Assembly: GCA_002438565.1 (NCBI GenBank)
Contig: DJPN01000039.1
Location: forward strand, 1 to 17,648
Direction: 5' to 3'
Length of the DNA stretch: 17,648 nt
Source: Alphaproteobacteria bacterium UBA6411
GTDB lineage: Bacteria; Pseudomonadota; Alphaproteobacteria; CAAGCB01; CAG-977
Of this stretch, positions 6,032-13,503 are shown piece after piece. The notes beneath the pieces are model-generated. The model did not search any database. It was given only the letters and a program-made list of their open reading frames with translations, and was not told the origin of the DNA. How positions within the stretch are numbered: position 1 is the first letter of the stretch; every line of letters starts with the position of its first letter. The position numbers and the translations under genes were made by a program.

Positions 6032-7281
6032 TTTTCCTCCTCTAAAATCCGTGAAACCGCTTCAAACACGTCGGAAACGTCCTTGCCGATTTGCAGCGTT
6101 TTGCATCCTGCGGCTTTGCCCGCCTGCGTGTCCGTGTCCGAATCCCCGACCATGTACGAATTTTTCAAATCAATGTTGAAATCCCGCGCCGCTTTGAACA
6201 GCATGCCCGCTTTGGGCTTGCGGCAGCCGCAGTCGATTTTCAGTTCCGGCACTTCACCCGCAAAACCTTTGTCGGGGTGATGCGGACAGAAATAAATCGC
6301 GTCGACGTAGGCGCGTTCGTTGCCCAGCAGCGTTTCCAGTTTCTTGTGTGTTTTTTCAACTTCGGCGAACGTCGTGAAGCCCTTGGCTATCATCGGCTGA
6401 TTTGTGACGATGACCGCCAGATAGTCACTGTCGTTGATTTTCCGGACGGCTTCGGCGGCGCGCGGCAGCAAAGTCAGCCCGTCAGCCGTCGGATGCGTGT
6501 CCATGTTGACGTTCAGCGTCCCGTCGCGGTCAAGAAAAACGGCGCGGCGTTTGTTCCTGCGGTTTAAGCGGGCAACGCGTCCCGATTCAAAATCGGCTGA
6601 AATCTGCGCCAAGCGGTCTTTCGTTCCCATGTCGCGGATAAATTCCGCCGTGTGATAAGCGCGCAGACGCCCGCCCCGTTCCACGACGCGGGGAAAAACG
6701 TCTTTGCCGAAGTCCGCCATTTTGCCCGCTTCAATGTAATCGAAAATCGCGGGCGACAGAATGTACACAGCCGAGTTGTTCAGATTTCTGTAAATCAAAT
6801 CGGGAGCGTGGGGTTTTGGTAAGAATCCCGTCACGCGGTTGTCGTCGTCGATTTCGACCAAATCGCTGTCGTACGGGTGGTTTCCCGGATGGACGATTAA
6901 AGTGCCGACGCTGCCGGTGTCCGACGCGTCGAAATTCCGGAAAGCGTTGATGTCGAAGTCCATCACGACATCGCCGTAAAAAACCATGAAACGGTCGCGC
7001 AGTTCGCTTTCCAGCAGCTTCAGACTGCCCGCCGTCCCCAGCGGATACGGTTCGACGACGTGACGGATTTTTACGCCCCACTTCGACCCGTCGCCGAAAT
7101 AATCGGAAATGACCTCTGCTTTGAAACCTGACAAAATGAACACTTCGTCAATGCCGTAACTTTTCGCCAGTTCGATTTGGCGTTCCAGCAACGGCTTTCC
7201 CGCAATCGGACACATGGGTTTCGGAATGTCCGTCAGCCCCAGTCTGGTTCCTTTGCCGCCCGCCAGAATCACAAGTTGCAT
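6028..7281 (-). CDS. hddC-gmhB: Bifunctional heptose-1-phosphate guanylyltransferase (HddC-like) / heptose-1,7-bisphosphate 7-phosphatase (GmhB-like)
   Basis: A 417-aa fusion. Residues 1-235 are a sugar-phosphate nucleotidyltransferase: L-A-G-G-K-G-T-R-L at 6-14, the P-K-P-M motif at 20-23, and G-D at 103-104 for metal binding. Residues 246-417 are a HAD-IIIA phosphatase: D-R-D-G-T-L-N at 251-257 with the catalytic Asp251 and Asp253, T-N-Q at 293-295, a zinc-loop set Cys332, His334, Cys351 and Cys353, K-P-K-A-G-M at 355-360, and G-D-S-D-T-D at 379-384. The phosphatase half should remove the C7 phosphate made by HddA's pathway step, and the transferase half should attach GMP to give GDP-heptose. 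GTP use is inferred from the HddA neighbour, not from a visible base-selective residue. Start ATG 7281-7279 has GGAG upstream and overlaps the epimerase gene by 13 bp. Confidence 0.92.
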   Translation of the reverse strand: MQLVILAGGKGTRLGLTDIPKPMCPIAGKPLLERQIELAKSYGIDEVFILSGFKAEVISDYFGDGSKWGVKIRHVVEPYPLGTAGSLKLLESELRDRFMVFYGDVVMDFDINAFRNFDASDTGSVGTLIVHPGNHPYDSDLVEIDDDNRVTGFLPKPHAPDLIYRNLNNSAVYILSPAIFDYIEAGKMADFGKDVFPRVVERGGRLRAYHTAEFIRDMGTKDRLAQISADFESGRVARLNRRNKRRAVFLDRDGTLNVNMDTHPTADGLTLLPRAAEAVRKINDSDYLAVIVTNQPMIAKGFTTFAEVEKTHKKLETLLGNERAYVDAIYFCPHHPDKGFAGEVPELKIDCGCRKPKAGMLFKAARDFNIDLKNSYMVGDSDTDTQAGKAAGCKTLQIGKDVSDVFEAVSRILEEEK

Positions 7282-8222
7282 AAGTCGTTCTCCAAAATAT
7301 AATCAATGGCTTTTTGCACGGCTTCGTCGGAACTCAGCGACGCTTTCCAGCCCAAAGCATGAATTTTGTCGAGGTTGTAGCGGAATTTCGGCACATCGCC
7401 GACCCAGCCGCGTTCCCCGCCCGTGTAGCGGATTTTCGCATTCAGCTTCATTGATTTGATAACCATTTCGGCGATTTTCCAAACGGGCGTGTTGCCTTCG
7501 ACTCCCAGATTGAAGAAATTGATTTTGTCGTCGGTATGGCGAATGACAAACAAAATCGCGTCGACCAAATCCTTGACGTACAGATAAGGTTTTGCTTGCT
7601 GCCCGTTGCCCAAAACTTCCAATTCCGCGGGATTCTTTTTCAGCTTCATTACGAAGTCGTGCAAAATGCCGTGCGTCGTGCGTTCGCCGCACACGTTCGG
7701 AAAGCGCGTGATGAACGCCTGCATGCCGTAGTTTTCGCAAAAACTGGCGATGATACCCTCGCTTGCCAGTTTGCACGCCCCGTAATGCGACGTCGGGAAC
7801 AGAGGACCGAAGTTTTCCTTGACCTCTTCGCCGTGCGCATCGCCGTAAATGGCGGAAGTCGACGCGAACATCAGTTTTTTGACGCCGAAACGGCGCATGG
7901 CGTCGACAATGCGGAACGTCGTCATGTACGTCATGTTCAAATCGACCGTCGGATCGGCGTGCGACCGCGCGATGTCCGAATTGGCGGCAAGGTGGAACAC
8001 AAAATCGAACTTGCGCTGTTCAAAAACGGAATCCAGCAAAGCCGCGTCCAGAATGTCGCCTTTGACAAAGGTGAAGTTCGGATTTCCGAAATGGTGCGCG
8101 ATGTTGCTTTCGCGTCCCAGCGACAGATTGTCATAGGCGACGACGCTGTGTCCTTCGCTCAGCAGACGGTCGATTAAATGCGACGCGATGAAGCCGGCGC
8201 CGCCGGTTACCAGAATGTTCAT
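7269..8222 (-). CDS. NAD-dependent sugar-nucleotide epimerase/dehydratase (extended SDR)
   Basis: 317 aa. Likely acts on a nucleotide sugar, possibly the GDP-heptose made by the next three genes or a hexose nucleotide; the exact reaction (4-epimerase versus 4,6-dehydratase) cannot be read. Evidence: N-terminal Rossmann motif T-G-G-A-G-F-I-A at residues 6-13 (Ala replaces the common third Gly), D-N-L-S-L-G after the second strand, H-L-A-A-N, catalytic Ser in A-S-T-S-A-I-Y-G, and the Y-G-A-C-K catalytic pair (YxxxK). R-F-x-N-V-x-G and Y-L-Y-V-K-D-L are standard GalE/RmlB-like blocks. The start was set at ATG 8222-8220 because AAGGAG lies 8 nt upstream, the ATG overlaps the previous stop as ATGA, and homology starts at MNILVTGG. 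A longer in-frame extension to 8261 is not supported. Confidence 0.93.
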   Translation of the reverse strand: MNILVTGGAGFIASHLIDRLLSEGHSVVAYDNLSLGRESNIAHHFGNPNFTFVKGDILDAALLDSVFEQRKFDFVFHLAANSDIARSHADPTVDLNMTYMTTFRIVDAMRRFGVKKLMFASTSAIYGDAHGEEVKENFGPLFPTSHYGACKLASEGIIASFCENYGMQAFITRFPNVCGERTTHGILHDFVMKLKKNPAELEVLGNGQQAKPYLYVKDLVDAILFVIRHTDDKINFFNLGVEGNTPVWKIAEMVIKSMKLNAKIRYTGGERGWVGDVPKFRYNLDKIHALGWKASLSSDEAVQKAIDYILENDLCNL

Positions 8223-9154
8223 TTCTTTTGCTCCTTGAAAAACTGTTTGATTTTGAAACAAATCGGCAGATCCGCTTTCAATAATGCCCGTCGAAAACCT
8301 TTTTCCCGAACGGTGCGTCGAACGATGTAACGAAATACATTGTCAAAGTAAGCAAGCTCTGCTTTTCCGCGGCACAGATGGTTTTTATTTTTCAGTTCAT
8401 TGACCTGCTGTTGATAAACTTTCCAGTCTGAAACGGAAAATTCATTGCGTTCTTTCCAATCGAACGCAAACCCGAAATACATTTGTTGATAACGGCGGCG
8501 CGATCGGGCGGAAGCTTGAGCGATTGCGGCATCCCCTTTTGCGGCGCTGCTGGAGTTCGGATGGATTGTATAGTCAAGCAGCACATCCGGATAATTTGCA
8601 AAAACAGCCTTTGAAACCAAAGACAGCCATAAATCGTAATCTTCAATAATTGAATTTTGCGGAAAGCGAATATCCAGCCGCTCTATCGACGATTTACGCA
8701 TAAAGACCGTCGGCATGCCCAGCGCACATTCCCGCATCAGCATAAAAAACGCTATATCGCCGTTGTTTGCCGGATGACGAATACACTTTTCGCCCATTTT
8801 AAAGCAAGCCCCCAAAATATCGACGGTCGGGTTTTGCTCCATGAAATCGAATTGCTTTTGGAAACGTTCCGGATACGACCAATCGTCCGCGTCCGTAAAA
8901 GCGATATATTTTCCCCGCGCCATGGACATCGCTTTGTTTCGCGATTGAGCCATGCCCAAACGGCTGTCATTGTGAACGTATTGCAAACGGTCATCCGCGA
9001 ACGATTTGTAAAAACCGGATTCATCCATCGCCGTGTCATCGACAACCAGCACTTCAAAATCGCGGAAAGTTTGGTTTAAAATGCTGTCAATCGCCCGTTT
9101 GCACAGAACTTTGTCCACATTGTACGCGGGAATGACGACGGATATTTCAAGCAT
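8219..9154 (-). CDS. Family 2 glycosyltransferase (DADD type)
   Basis: 311 aa, predicted cytoplasmic or membrane-associated transferase for glycan assembly. GT-A core: L-E-I-S-V-V-I-P-A-Y-N (2-12), V-V-D-D nucleotide loop at 37-40, metal motif D-A-D-D at 88-91, and E-D-Y-D-L-W-L at 171-177, where the acidic pair is the usual place of the catalytic base. The C-terminal 100 residues are basic and aromatic, as in membrane-surface glycosyltransferases, but contain no clear transmembrane helix. It starts with a clear GGAGG about 8 nt upstream. The start overlaps the 3' end of the 46-codon small gene by 8 bp, and its stop overlaps the epimerase start (ATGA). Donor and acceptor are unknown. Confidence 0.93.
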   Translation of the reverse strand: MLEISVVIPAYNVDKVLCKRAIDSILNQTFRDFEVLVVDDTAMDESGFYKSFADDRLQYVHNDSRLGMAQSRNKAMSMARGKYIAFTDADDWSYPERFQKQFDFMEQNPTVDILGACFKMGEKCIRHPANNGDIAFFMLMRECALGMPTVFMRKSSIERLDIRFPQNSIIEDYDLWLSLVSKAVFANYPDVLLDYTIHPNSSSAAKGDAAIAQASARSRRRYQQMYFGFAFDWKERNEFSVSDWKVYQQQVNELKNKNHLCRGKAELAYFDNVFRYIVRRTVREKGFRRALLKADLPICFKIKQFFKEQKK

Positions 9155-9287
9155 CGGCAGCCTCCGTCAAAAGGCGAACGGGAATACGATTAAAAGCCGT
9201 GTTGACGACACTTTCTCCGCATTTTAAGCTTGACGCTCTGGACATGGGCGGAAATTCCCGTTCGTAAAATAAAGTCCGGATGTTCAT
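9147..9287 (-). CDS. Small ORF between two glycosyltransferase genes, 46 codons, unknown or remnant
   Basis: I do not recognise this product. The frame runs from ATG 9287-9285 to TGA 9149-9147 and encodes 46 aa starting MNIRTLFYERE, rich in charged residues and with no membrane segment. For a real gene: the ATG overlaps the stop of the upstream glycosyltransferase as ATGA, a pattern used by neighbouring genes; AAGGA lies about 9 nt upstream; and without it a 129-bp hole would break an otherwise gap-free cluster. Against: it is short and no known domain is visible. It may be the surviving 5' end of a larger glycan gene cut by deletion. Its 3' end overlaps the next glycosyltransferase by 8 bp, so at minimum it could serve translational coupling. 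Confidence 0.5.
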   Translation of the reverse strand: MNIRTLFYEREFPPMSRASSLKCGESVVNTAFNRIPVRLLTEAADA

Positions 9288-10144
9288 TTGCCGTATTCCT
9301 TGAAAAGGCATGATTTTAAATTCGTTAAAAGTCGACGATACCGGTATTTGCACAATCCCTTTATCCAACGGAATTTTTTGAAAGCTTTGGATTGTTTTGC
9401 TTTCTTTGCAATATCGGGTGAAAACAGCAGAGCGGCCATGGAACGGCGAACCAAATCGGGATGGGCGGCATATAAATCCAAATGATGCAAAATAATGCTT
9501 TTGCGGGATTCGGCGTCTTTGCCGTTTGCCAGTGTCGTTCTGGAAACCGCATGCTGGCGGTAATGGAACAAAATTTCCGGAATTTGATAAAAAGAAAGCC
9601 CCAGTTCGACAAAGGAAAGCCAAAAATCCCAGTCTTCCAGAGAATGTACCATGTCGGTATTATATCCGCCGACGCGTTTCCAATCGGATTTGCGAAACAT
9701 TGCCGTTGCAAACACGCAGTTGTAGTTCATTATCTGTTTCAAAGAAAACGGATTCAAATCCCATTTGCCGTTTTTCGTTCCGAAAAAATCCGCTTTGCAC
9801 CATACGACGCCTGTTTCGGGATGATTGTCCAACATGGTGACGGCTTTTTCCAAATAAGCCGGTTCGATTTTATCGTCGGCGTCCAAAGGCAATATATACA
9901 TCCCCGCCGCCGCTTTGATTGCCGTGTTGCGCGCGGCGCAAACGCCTTGATTTTCCGTATGAAGCACTGTTGTTTTCGGACGGCTGTAGTTTTCTAATAA
10001 ATCGTTGGTTGCCGCGTCCGTCGAACCGTCGTTGACGATGATGATTTCAAAATCGTCAAACGTTTGCGCCAAAACGCTGTCAACCGCTTCGTCTATGAAC
10101 GCTCCTTGATTGTAACAAGGTATGATAATGGACACTTTAGGCAT
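9284..10144 (-). CDS. Family 2 glycosyltransferase (DADD type), first gene of the glycan cluster
   Basis: 286 aa with a textbook GT2 core: PKVSIIIPCYNQ at 2-13, V-N-D-G-S-T-D at 37-43 for nucleotide binding, L-D-A-D-D at 87-91 for metal, and L-E-D-W-D-F-W-L at 169-176 holding the presumed catalytic base. The last 40 residues are strongly basic, which would favour the inner face of the membrane. Sugar specificity is unknown. It is the first gene after a 280-bp intergenic region and so probably receives the cluster promoter. The ATG at 10144-10142 is directly preceded by eight T with no convincing Shine-Dalgarno sequence, unlike most genes here, so translation start may be weak, leaderless or otherwise controlled. 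The start codon fits the family N-terminus well. Confidence 0.94.
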   Translation of the reverse strand: MPKVSIIIPCYNQGAFIDEAVDSVLAQTFDDFEIIIVNDGSTDAATNDLLENYSRPKTTVLHTENQGVCAARNTAIKAAAGMYILPLDADDKIEPAYLEKAVTMLDNHPETGVVWCKADFFGTKNGKWDLNPFSLKQIMNYNCVFATAMFRKSDWKRVGGYNTDMVHSLEDWDFWLSFVELGLSFYQIPEILFHYRQHAVSRTTLANGKDAESRKSIILHHLDLYAAHPDLVRRSMAALLFSPDIAKKAKQSKAFKKFRWIKGLCKYRYRRLLTNLKSCLFKEYGK

Positions 10145-10424
10145 AAAAAAAATCCGTAAAGAAGAACCGGGAAATGCAAAGCCGATGTTTTAAAATACGC
10201 TCTATCCCCTTATTTACCTTTTTACAAAAAACGACCGTCTAATTTAAAAAGTTGGCAACGAAATGCACCACTTTCGTAAAAGGGGATTTTTCAGTCATAA
10301 TTCAATAAACGGGTTGAATTCAAAATCGATGTTTGATATATACAAAGAAAAGGGTCGTTTTTATTATAACGACCGCGATGCGGCAGTATGTTTCCAAAAC
10401 GGAAAATTTGGTTTTAAATGCCGT
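10145..10424. other. Intergenic region between the export operon and the glycan cluster
   Basis: 280 bp, AT-rich, with no convincing gene on either strand. It should hold the end of the export operon and the promoter of the glycan cluster, both reading minus. A hairpin sits at 10353-10374. A 10-bp palindrome, TTGAATTCAA, lies at 10314-10323 with another AATTCAA half at 10299-10305. An 8-bp inverted repeat pairs 10204-10211 with 10280-10287. No -35/-10 pair good enough to call was found. Confidence 0.7.
10353..10374 (-). terminator. Weak intrinsic terminator after the MacB-like permease gene
   Basis: On the minus strand a 7-bp stem, GGTCGTT with AACGACC, surrounds an 8-nt loop and is followed by CTTTTCTTTG. 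It lies about 50 bp past the permease stop. The stem is short and the T run is interrupted, so termination may be partial. Confidence 0.45.
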
Positions 10425-11639
10425 TTATTGGTATCGGAGCGCTTCGATGGGGTCGAGCTTCATCGCTTTGTATGCGGGGAACACGCCCGAAACGACGCCG
10501 ACGACAACGGCGACGGTAAAGGACAAAACGACGGGCCACAGACTGAACGGAACGGCGGTGTTGTAGATATAGCCGCCCAGCTGCGCCAGTCCGACGCCCA
10601 AAATCAGCCCGATGACGCTGCCCGCCATGGAGATTAGGACGGATTCAAACAAAAATTGCAGCATAATCCACGAATTGGGCGCGCCCAAAGCTTTGCGGAT
10701 GCCGATTTCACGCGTGCGTTCCGTCACCGACACCAGCATCATATTGACAATGCCGATAGAGCCGACCACCAAAGAAATCGAAGCAATCGCCGCCAACAGA
10801 ATCGACAGCACCGTGCCGATAAGCTTGATGTTTTCCACGAACTCGGCAATATTGAAAATGCGAAAATCGTCGGGGTCTTCGTCCTTGATTTTATGACGCG
10901 CGCGTAAAAAACGTGTAATGCGCTGTTCGACGATGTTCAAATCTTCTGTTTCTTGAAACTTTAAAGCGATGTGGTTCAAGGCGTTCAGTTTGGCATAGCG
11001 GTTGAAACGCCTTTGCACGGTTAAAAGCGGCATCATCACGGACGAATCTTGATTCGCGCCGCCCGAACTTGACCCTTTTTCCTTTAAAATGCCGACGACC
11101 GTAAAAGGCTGGTTGCCGATGCGAATCGTTTTTCCCAGCGGGTCGTCAAAAGGGAACAGTTCGCGTTTGACTTCGTCGCCGATGACGACGTTTGTCGTGC
11201 CGCGCTTGATGTCCTGCGCGTCCAGCATGCGTCCCGCGCCGATTTCCCAGTTTGCCGTTTTCAAGTATTCGGGGGTCGATCCGATAATCGAAACGCTCCA
11301 GTTGTTGGTGCCGCGCACGGCTTGCGCGCCCGTGCTTAAAACGGGGGCGACCGTGTCAACGCCGCGCAAATGCCGCAGGGCGAGCGCGTCTTCCAAAGTA
11401 ATCGAGGTCGTGGGGCCCGACGTTTTGACCGTCGCTTTGGGGCGTTCGGAACGGATAATCAGCAAATTCGCCCCCATGGCGACAAAGCGTTCCTGTATGA
11501 TGTTTTGGACGGTCTGCCCCGCCGCGACCATCAGCACCACCGCGCAAACGCCGATGATAATGCCCAAAGTCGTCAAAAACGACCGCAGTTTGTTTCCCGT
11601 CATGGACAGGCATGCTTCGTGCAGAATGGATTTAATCAT
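10425..11639 (-). CDS. macB: MacB-like ABC transporter permease (FtsX-type)
   Basis: Inner-membrane part of a MacAB-TolC type tripartite exporter, coupling ATP hydrolysis to export from the periplasm through TolC. It is 404 aa from ATG 11639. Topology: one transmembrane helix at about 20-40 (L-R-S-F-L-T-T-L-G-I-I-I-G-V), a large periplasmic domain to about 273, then three helices at about 275-303, 328-352 and 364-390. The FtsX mark E-R-T-R-E-I-G-I-R-K-A-L-G-A is at 307-320, and the C-terminus L-D-P-I-E-A-L-R is classic. E. coli MacB is a single ATPase-permease chain; here the ATPase is a separate gene. The start was chosen because GAGG lies 6 nt upstream and homology begins there; a 36-codon upstream extension lies inside the ATPase gene and is rejected. 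It overlaps that gene by 8 bp. The substrate is unknown. Confidence 0.93.
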   Translation of the reverse strand: MIKSILHEACLSMTGNKLRSFLTTLGIIIGVCAVVLMVAAGQTVQNIIQERFVAMGANLLIIRSERPKATVKTSGPTTSITLEDALALRHLRGVDTVAPVLSTGAQAVRGTNNWSVSIIGSTPEYLKTANWEIGAGRMLDAQDIKRGTTNVVIGDEVKRELFPFDDPLGKTIRIGNQPFTVVGILKEKGSSSGGANQDSSVMMPLLTVQRRFNRYAKLNALNHIALKFQETEDLNIVEQRITRFLRARHKIKDEDPDDFRIFNIAEFVENIKLIGTVLSILLAAIASISLVVGSIGIVNMMLVSVTERTREIGIRKALGAPNSWIMLQFLFESVLISMAGSVIGLILGVGLAQLGGYIYNTAVPFSLWPVVLSFTVAVVVGVVSGVFPAYKAMKLDPIEALRYQ

Positions 11640-12348
11640 GGGCGGCCTCGAAATAATCTTTGACCGCGCCGTCATAGGCGATTTGCCCGTCGACGATGCG
11701 AACCAGCCTTTGCGCATAGGCGGCAACGTCGGGTTCGTGGGTGACAAGCACGATCGTAATACCCTGGTCGCGGTTCAGCTTTTGCAAAAACAGCATGATT
11801 TCGTCGCTGGTTTTGCTGTCCAGATTGCCCGTCGGTTCGTCCGCCAAAATCAGCTCGGGGTCGTTGACCAAAGCGCGGGCAATGGCGACGCGCTGCTGCA
11901 TGCCGCCCGAAATCTGATTCGGATAGCGGTCGGTAAAGCCGTTCAGTCCGACCATTTGAAGCAATGATTCCGCGCGTTTCCTGCGTTCCTGCGGTGTCGT
12001 GTCGTTCGCGTAAATCAGCGGCAAAGCCACATTGTCGACCAAAGAGCGGCGCATCAAGAGGTTGAAGCCTTGGAAAATAAAGCCCAGCATTTTGTTTCTG
12101 ACGCGCGCCAGTTCGTTGTCGTTCATCGCGGACACTTTTTTGCCGCCCAGCAGGTAATCGCCCGACGTCGGTCTGTCCAAACAGCCGAGGATGTTCATAA
12201 ACGTCGATTTTCCCGCGCCAGACGGCCCCATAATGGCGACGAATTCGCCCTTTTCAACCTTTAAATTGACGTGCTTCAAGACGCTTTGGCTCATCCCGCC
12301 TGCCATGGTGTAGGTTTTGCAAACGTCGGTGATGGCGATGACGCTCAT
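11632..12348 (-). CDS. MacB/LolD-type ABC transporter ATP-binding protein
   Basis: Cytoplasmic ATPase that powers the adjacent FtsX-type permease. 238 aa, the normal size for a single nucleotide-binding domain: Walker A GPSGAGKST at 41-49, Q-loop Gln93 in F-Q-G-F-N-L-L, signature I-S-G-G-M-Q-Q-R at 146-153, Walker B L-I-L-A-D-E at 166-171, and H-loop His204. The signature has Met where MacB and LolD usually carry Gln, a mild variation. The E-P-T-G-N-L-D-S block places it in the MacB/LolD/FtsE group. The start ATG directly follows the adaptor stop, with GAGG 8 nt upstream. Operon order (channel, adaptor, ATPase, permease) favours an efflux or secretion pump over the lipoprotein-releasing LolCDE system, since LolC and LolE are absent. 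Confidence 0.95.
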   Translation of the reverse strand: MSVIAITDVCKTYTMAGGMSQSVLKHVNLKVEKGEFVAIMGPSGAGKSTFMNILGCLDRPTSGDYLLGGKKVSAMNDNELARVRNKMLGFIFQGFNLLMRRSLVDNVALPLIYANDTTPQERRKRAESLLQMVGLNGFTDRYPNQISGGMQQRVAIARALVNDPELILADEPTGNLDSKTSDEIMLFLQKLNRDQGITIVLVTHEPDVAAYAQRLVRIVDGQIAYDGAVKDYFEAAHD

Positions 12349-13500
12349 TTATCTGCCTCTGCGTTTGGTGACTTTGGTGGTCAAGTCTTCCATAATGACT
12401 TTGTCGCCTTCGCTCAATCCGCTTAAAATTTCGGTGTAAAGCAGGTTTGACAAGCCTTTGACGACTTTGACGGGAACGGGCTTGTTGGCTTCGTCGCGGT
12501 ACAAAATCGCTTCGTTCGGTTTCAAATCCTGCCGTTCCATGCGGATTTTCGCGCGTTCGACGTTGGATTTTTTGGACGACTGTTCGCCCGCGACGACGGG
12601 GCGGTATTGGAACGCCATGTTCGGCAGACGCAGCACATTGTCCTTTTCCTGCACGTTGACCGTGATGTACGCCGTCATCCCCGGAAGCAGGCGCAAGTCG
12701 TCGTTGGAAATCGACACGACCACCGTATACATGACGACATTCGACGATTCCGTCGGCTGCAGGCGCACTTGCGACACCGTGCCGTGGAACGTGTCGGCGG
12801 GGAACGTGTCCACCGTGAAATCGACGGGCAAGCCTGCTTTGATTTGCCCGATGTCGGCTTCGGACACCGACGCTTCGATTTGCATTTTGGTCAAATCTTC
12901 GGCAATCGTGAACAGTTCGGGGGTTTGAAAGCTGGCGGCGACGGTCTGCCCTTCTTCAACCTCTTTGGTGATAATCGTTCCCGAAACGGGGGAAACGATA
13001 TTCGCATAGCCCAAGTTGCGCTTGGCTTTTTTGACCTGCGCCAACGCACGGTCGTAAGCCGCCTGCGCCGTTACAACGTCCAGTTCCGCCTGTTCCCATT
13101 CGGATTTGGCGATGTAGTTCTTTTCAAACAGTTCTTTGAACCGCCGCGCATCCAGTTTCTTTTGCGCCAGTTTTGATTTGGCGTCGGTCAAGGTCGCGCG
13201 GGCTTCTTTGAGGTCCTCCTCCAGCGTAAAGGTTTCCAGTTGCGCGATAAGGTCGCCTTTTTTGACTTCGGAATTGTAATCGACGAACACCTTTTCGATG
13301 ATGCCCGAAACCTGCGTGCCGACGCTGACGACGTTGACGGGCTGAATCGTGCCCGAAGCGGACACTTCAACCTTGATGCTGCCGCGCGAAACGGTCGCGT
13401 AGTCGTATTCAATCAGCTCCTTGCCGTTTTTGGCTTTGTACAGGAAAAAAGCGGCGATTCCCAAAACGGCGGCGGTTAAAACAACGACAGTTTTTTTCAT
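12349..13500 (-). CDS. macA: MacA-like periplasmic adaptor (HlyD/RND membrane fusion family)
   Basis: 383 aa, bridges the inner-membrane pump and the TolC channel. Residues 1-4 are basic and 5-21 form a single hydrophobic anchor (uncleaved type), so the body is periplasmic. Order: first lipoyl half about 56-90 (G-T-V/Q-V-S-G-I-I motif), alpha-helical coiled-coil hairpin about 93-163 rich in A, K, E and L, second lipoyl half about 165-200 with N-I-V-S-P-V-S-G-T-I, then beta-barrel and membrane-proximal domains containing R-L-Q-P-T and L-L-P-G-M-T-A. The length matches MacA. ATG 13500 lies 3 bp after the TolC-like stop, with AAAGGA upstream. The very basic C-terminus (K-V-T-K-R-R-G-R) is a small oddity. 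Confidence 0.95.
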   Translation of the reverse strand: MKKTVVVLTAAVLGIAAFFLYKAKNGKELIEYDYATVSRGSIKVEVSASGTIQPVNVVSVGTQVSGIIEKVFVDYNSEVKKGDLIAQLETFTLEEDLKEARATLTDAKSKLAQKKLDARRFKELFEKNYIAKSEWEQAELDVVTAQAAYDRALAQVKKAKRNLGYANIVSPVSGTIITKEVEEGQTVAASFQTPELFTIAEDLTKMQIEASVSEADIGQIKAGLPVDFTVDTFPADTFHGTVSQVRLQPTESSNVVMYTVVVSISNDDLRLLPGMTAYITVNVQEKDNVLRLPNMAFQYRPVVAGEQSSKKSNVERAKIRMERQDLKPNEAILYRDEANKPVPVKVVKGLSNLLYTEILSGLSEGDKVIMEDLTTKVTKRRGR

Positions 13501-13503
13501 CGG

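Noticed and set aside
4496..6280. Long open frames on the plus strand (269 aa at 4496-5305 and 315 aa at 5333-6280)
   Set aside because: They lie exactly antisense to the isomerase, kinase and fused transferase genes, which have clear motifs. Their products are Phe/Val/Arg-rich without domains, as expected from reverse-strand reading of biased codons.
9288..9623. Upstream extension of the 46-codon small gene to 158 aa
   Set aside because: The extra part overlaps a well-supported glycosyltransferase in another frame. Only the last 46 codons have a ribosome binding site and free coding space.
10145..10260. Promoter for the glycan cluster
   Set aside because: Several TTG-type hexamers were tried (for example TTGCCA and TTGTAA on the minus strand), but none has a good -10 at 16-18 bp spacing.
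11640..11747. 36-codon N-terminal extension of the MacB-like permease
   Set aside because: It lies inside the ATPase gene, and family homology and the ribosome binding site point to ATG 11639.
11089..11967. Plus-strand open frame of 292 aa
   Set aside because: Antisense to the MacB-like permease and ATPase genes, with no domain or convincing start.
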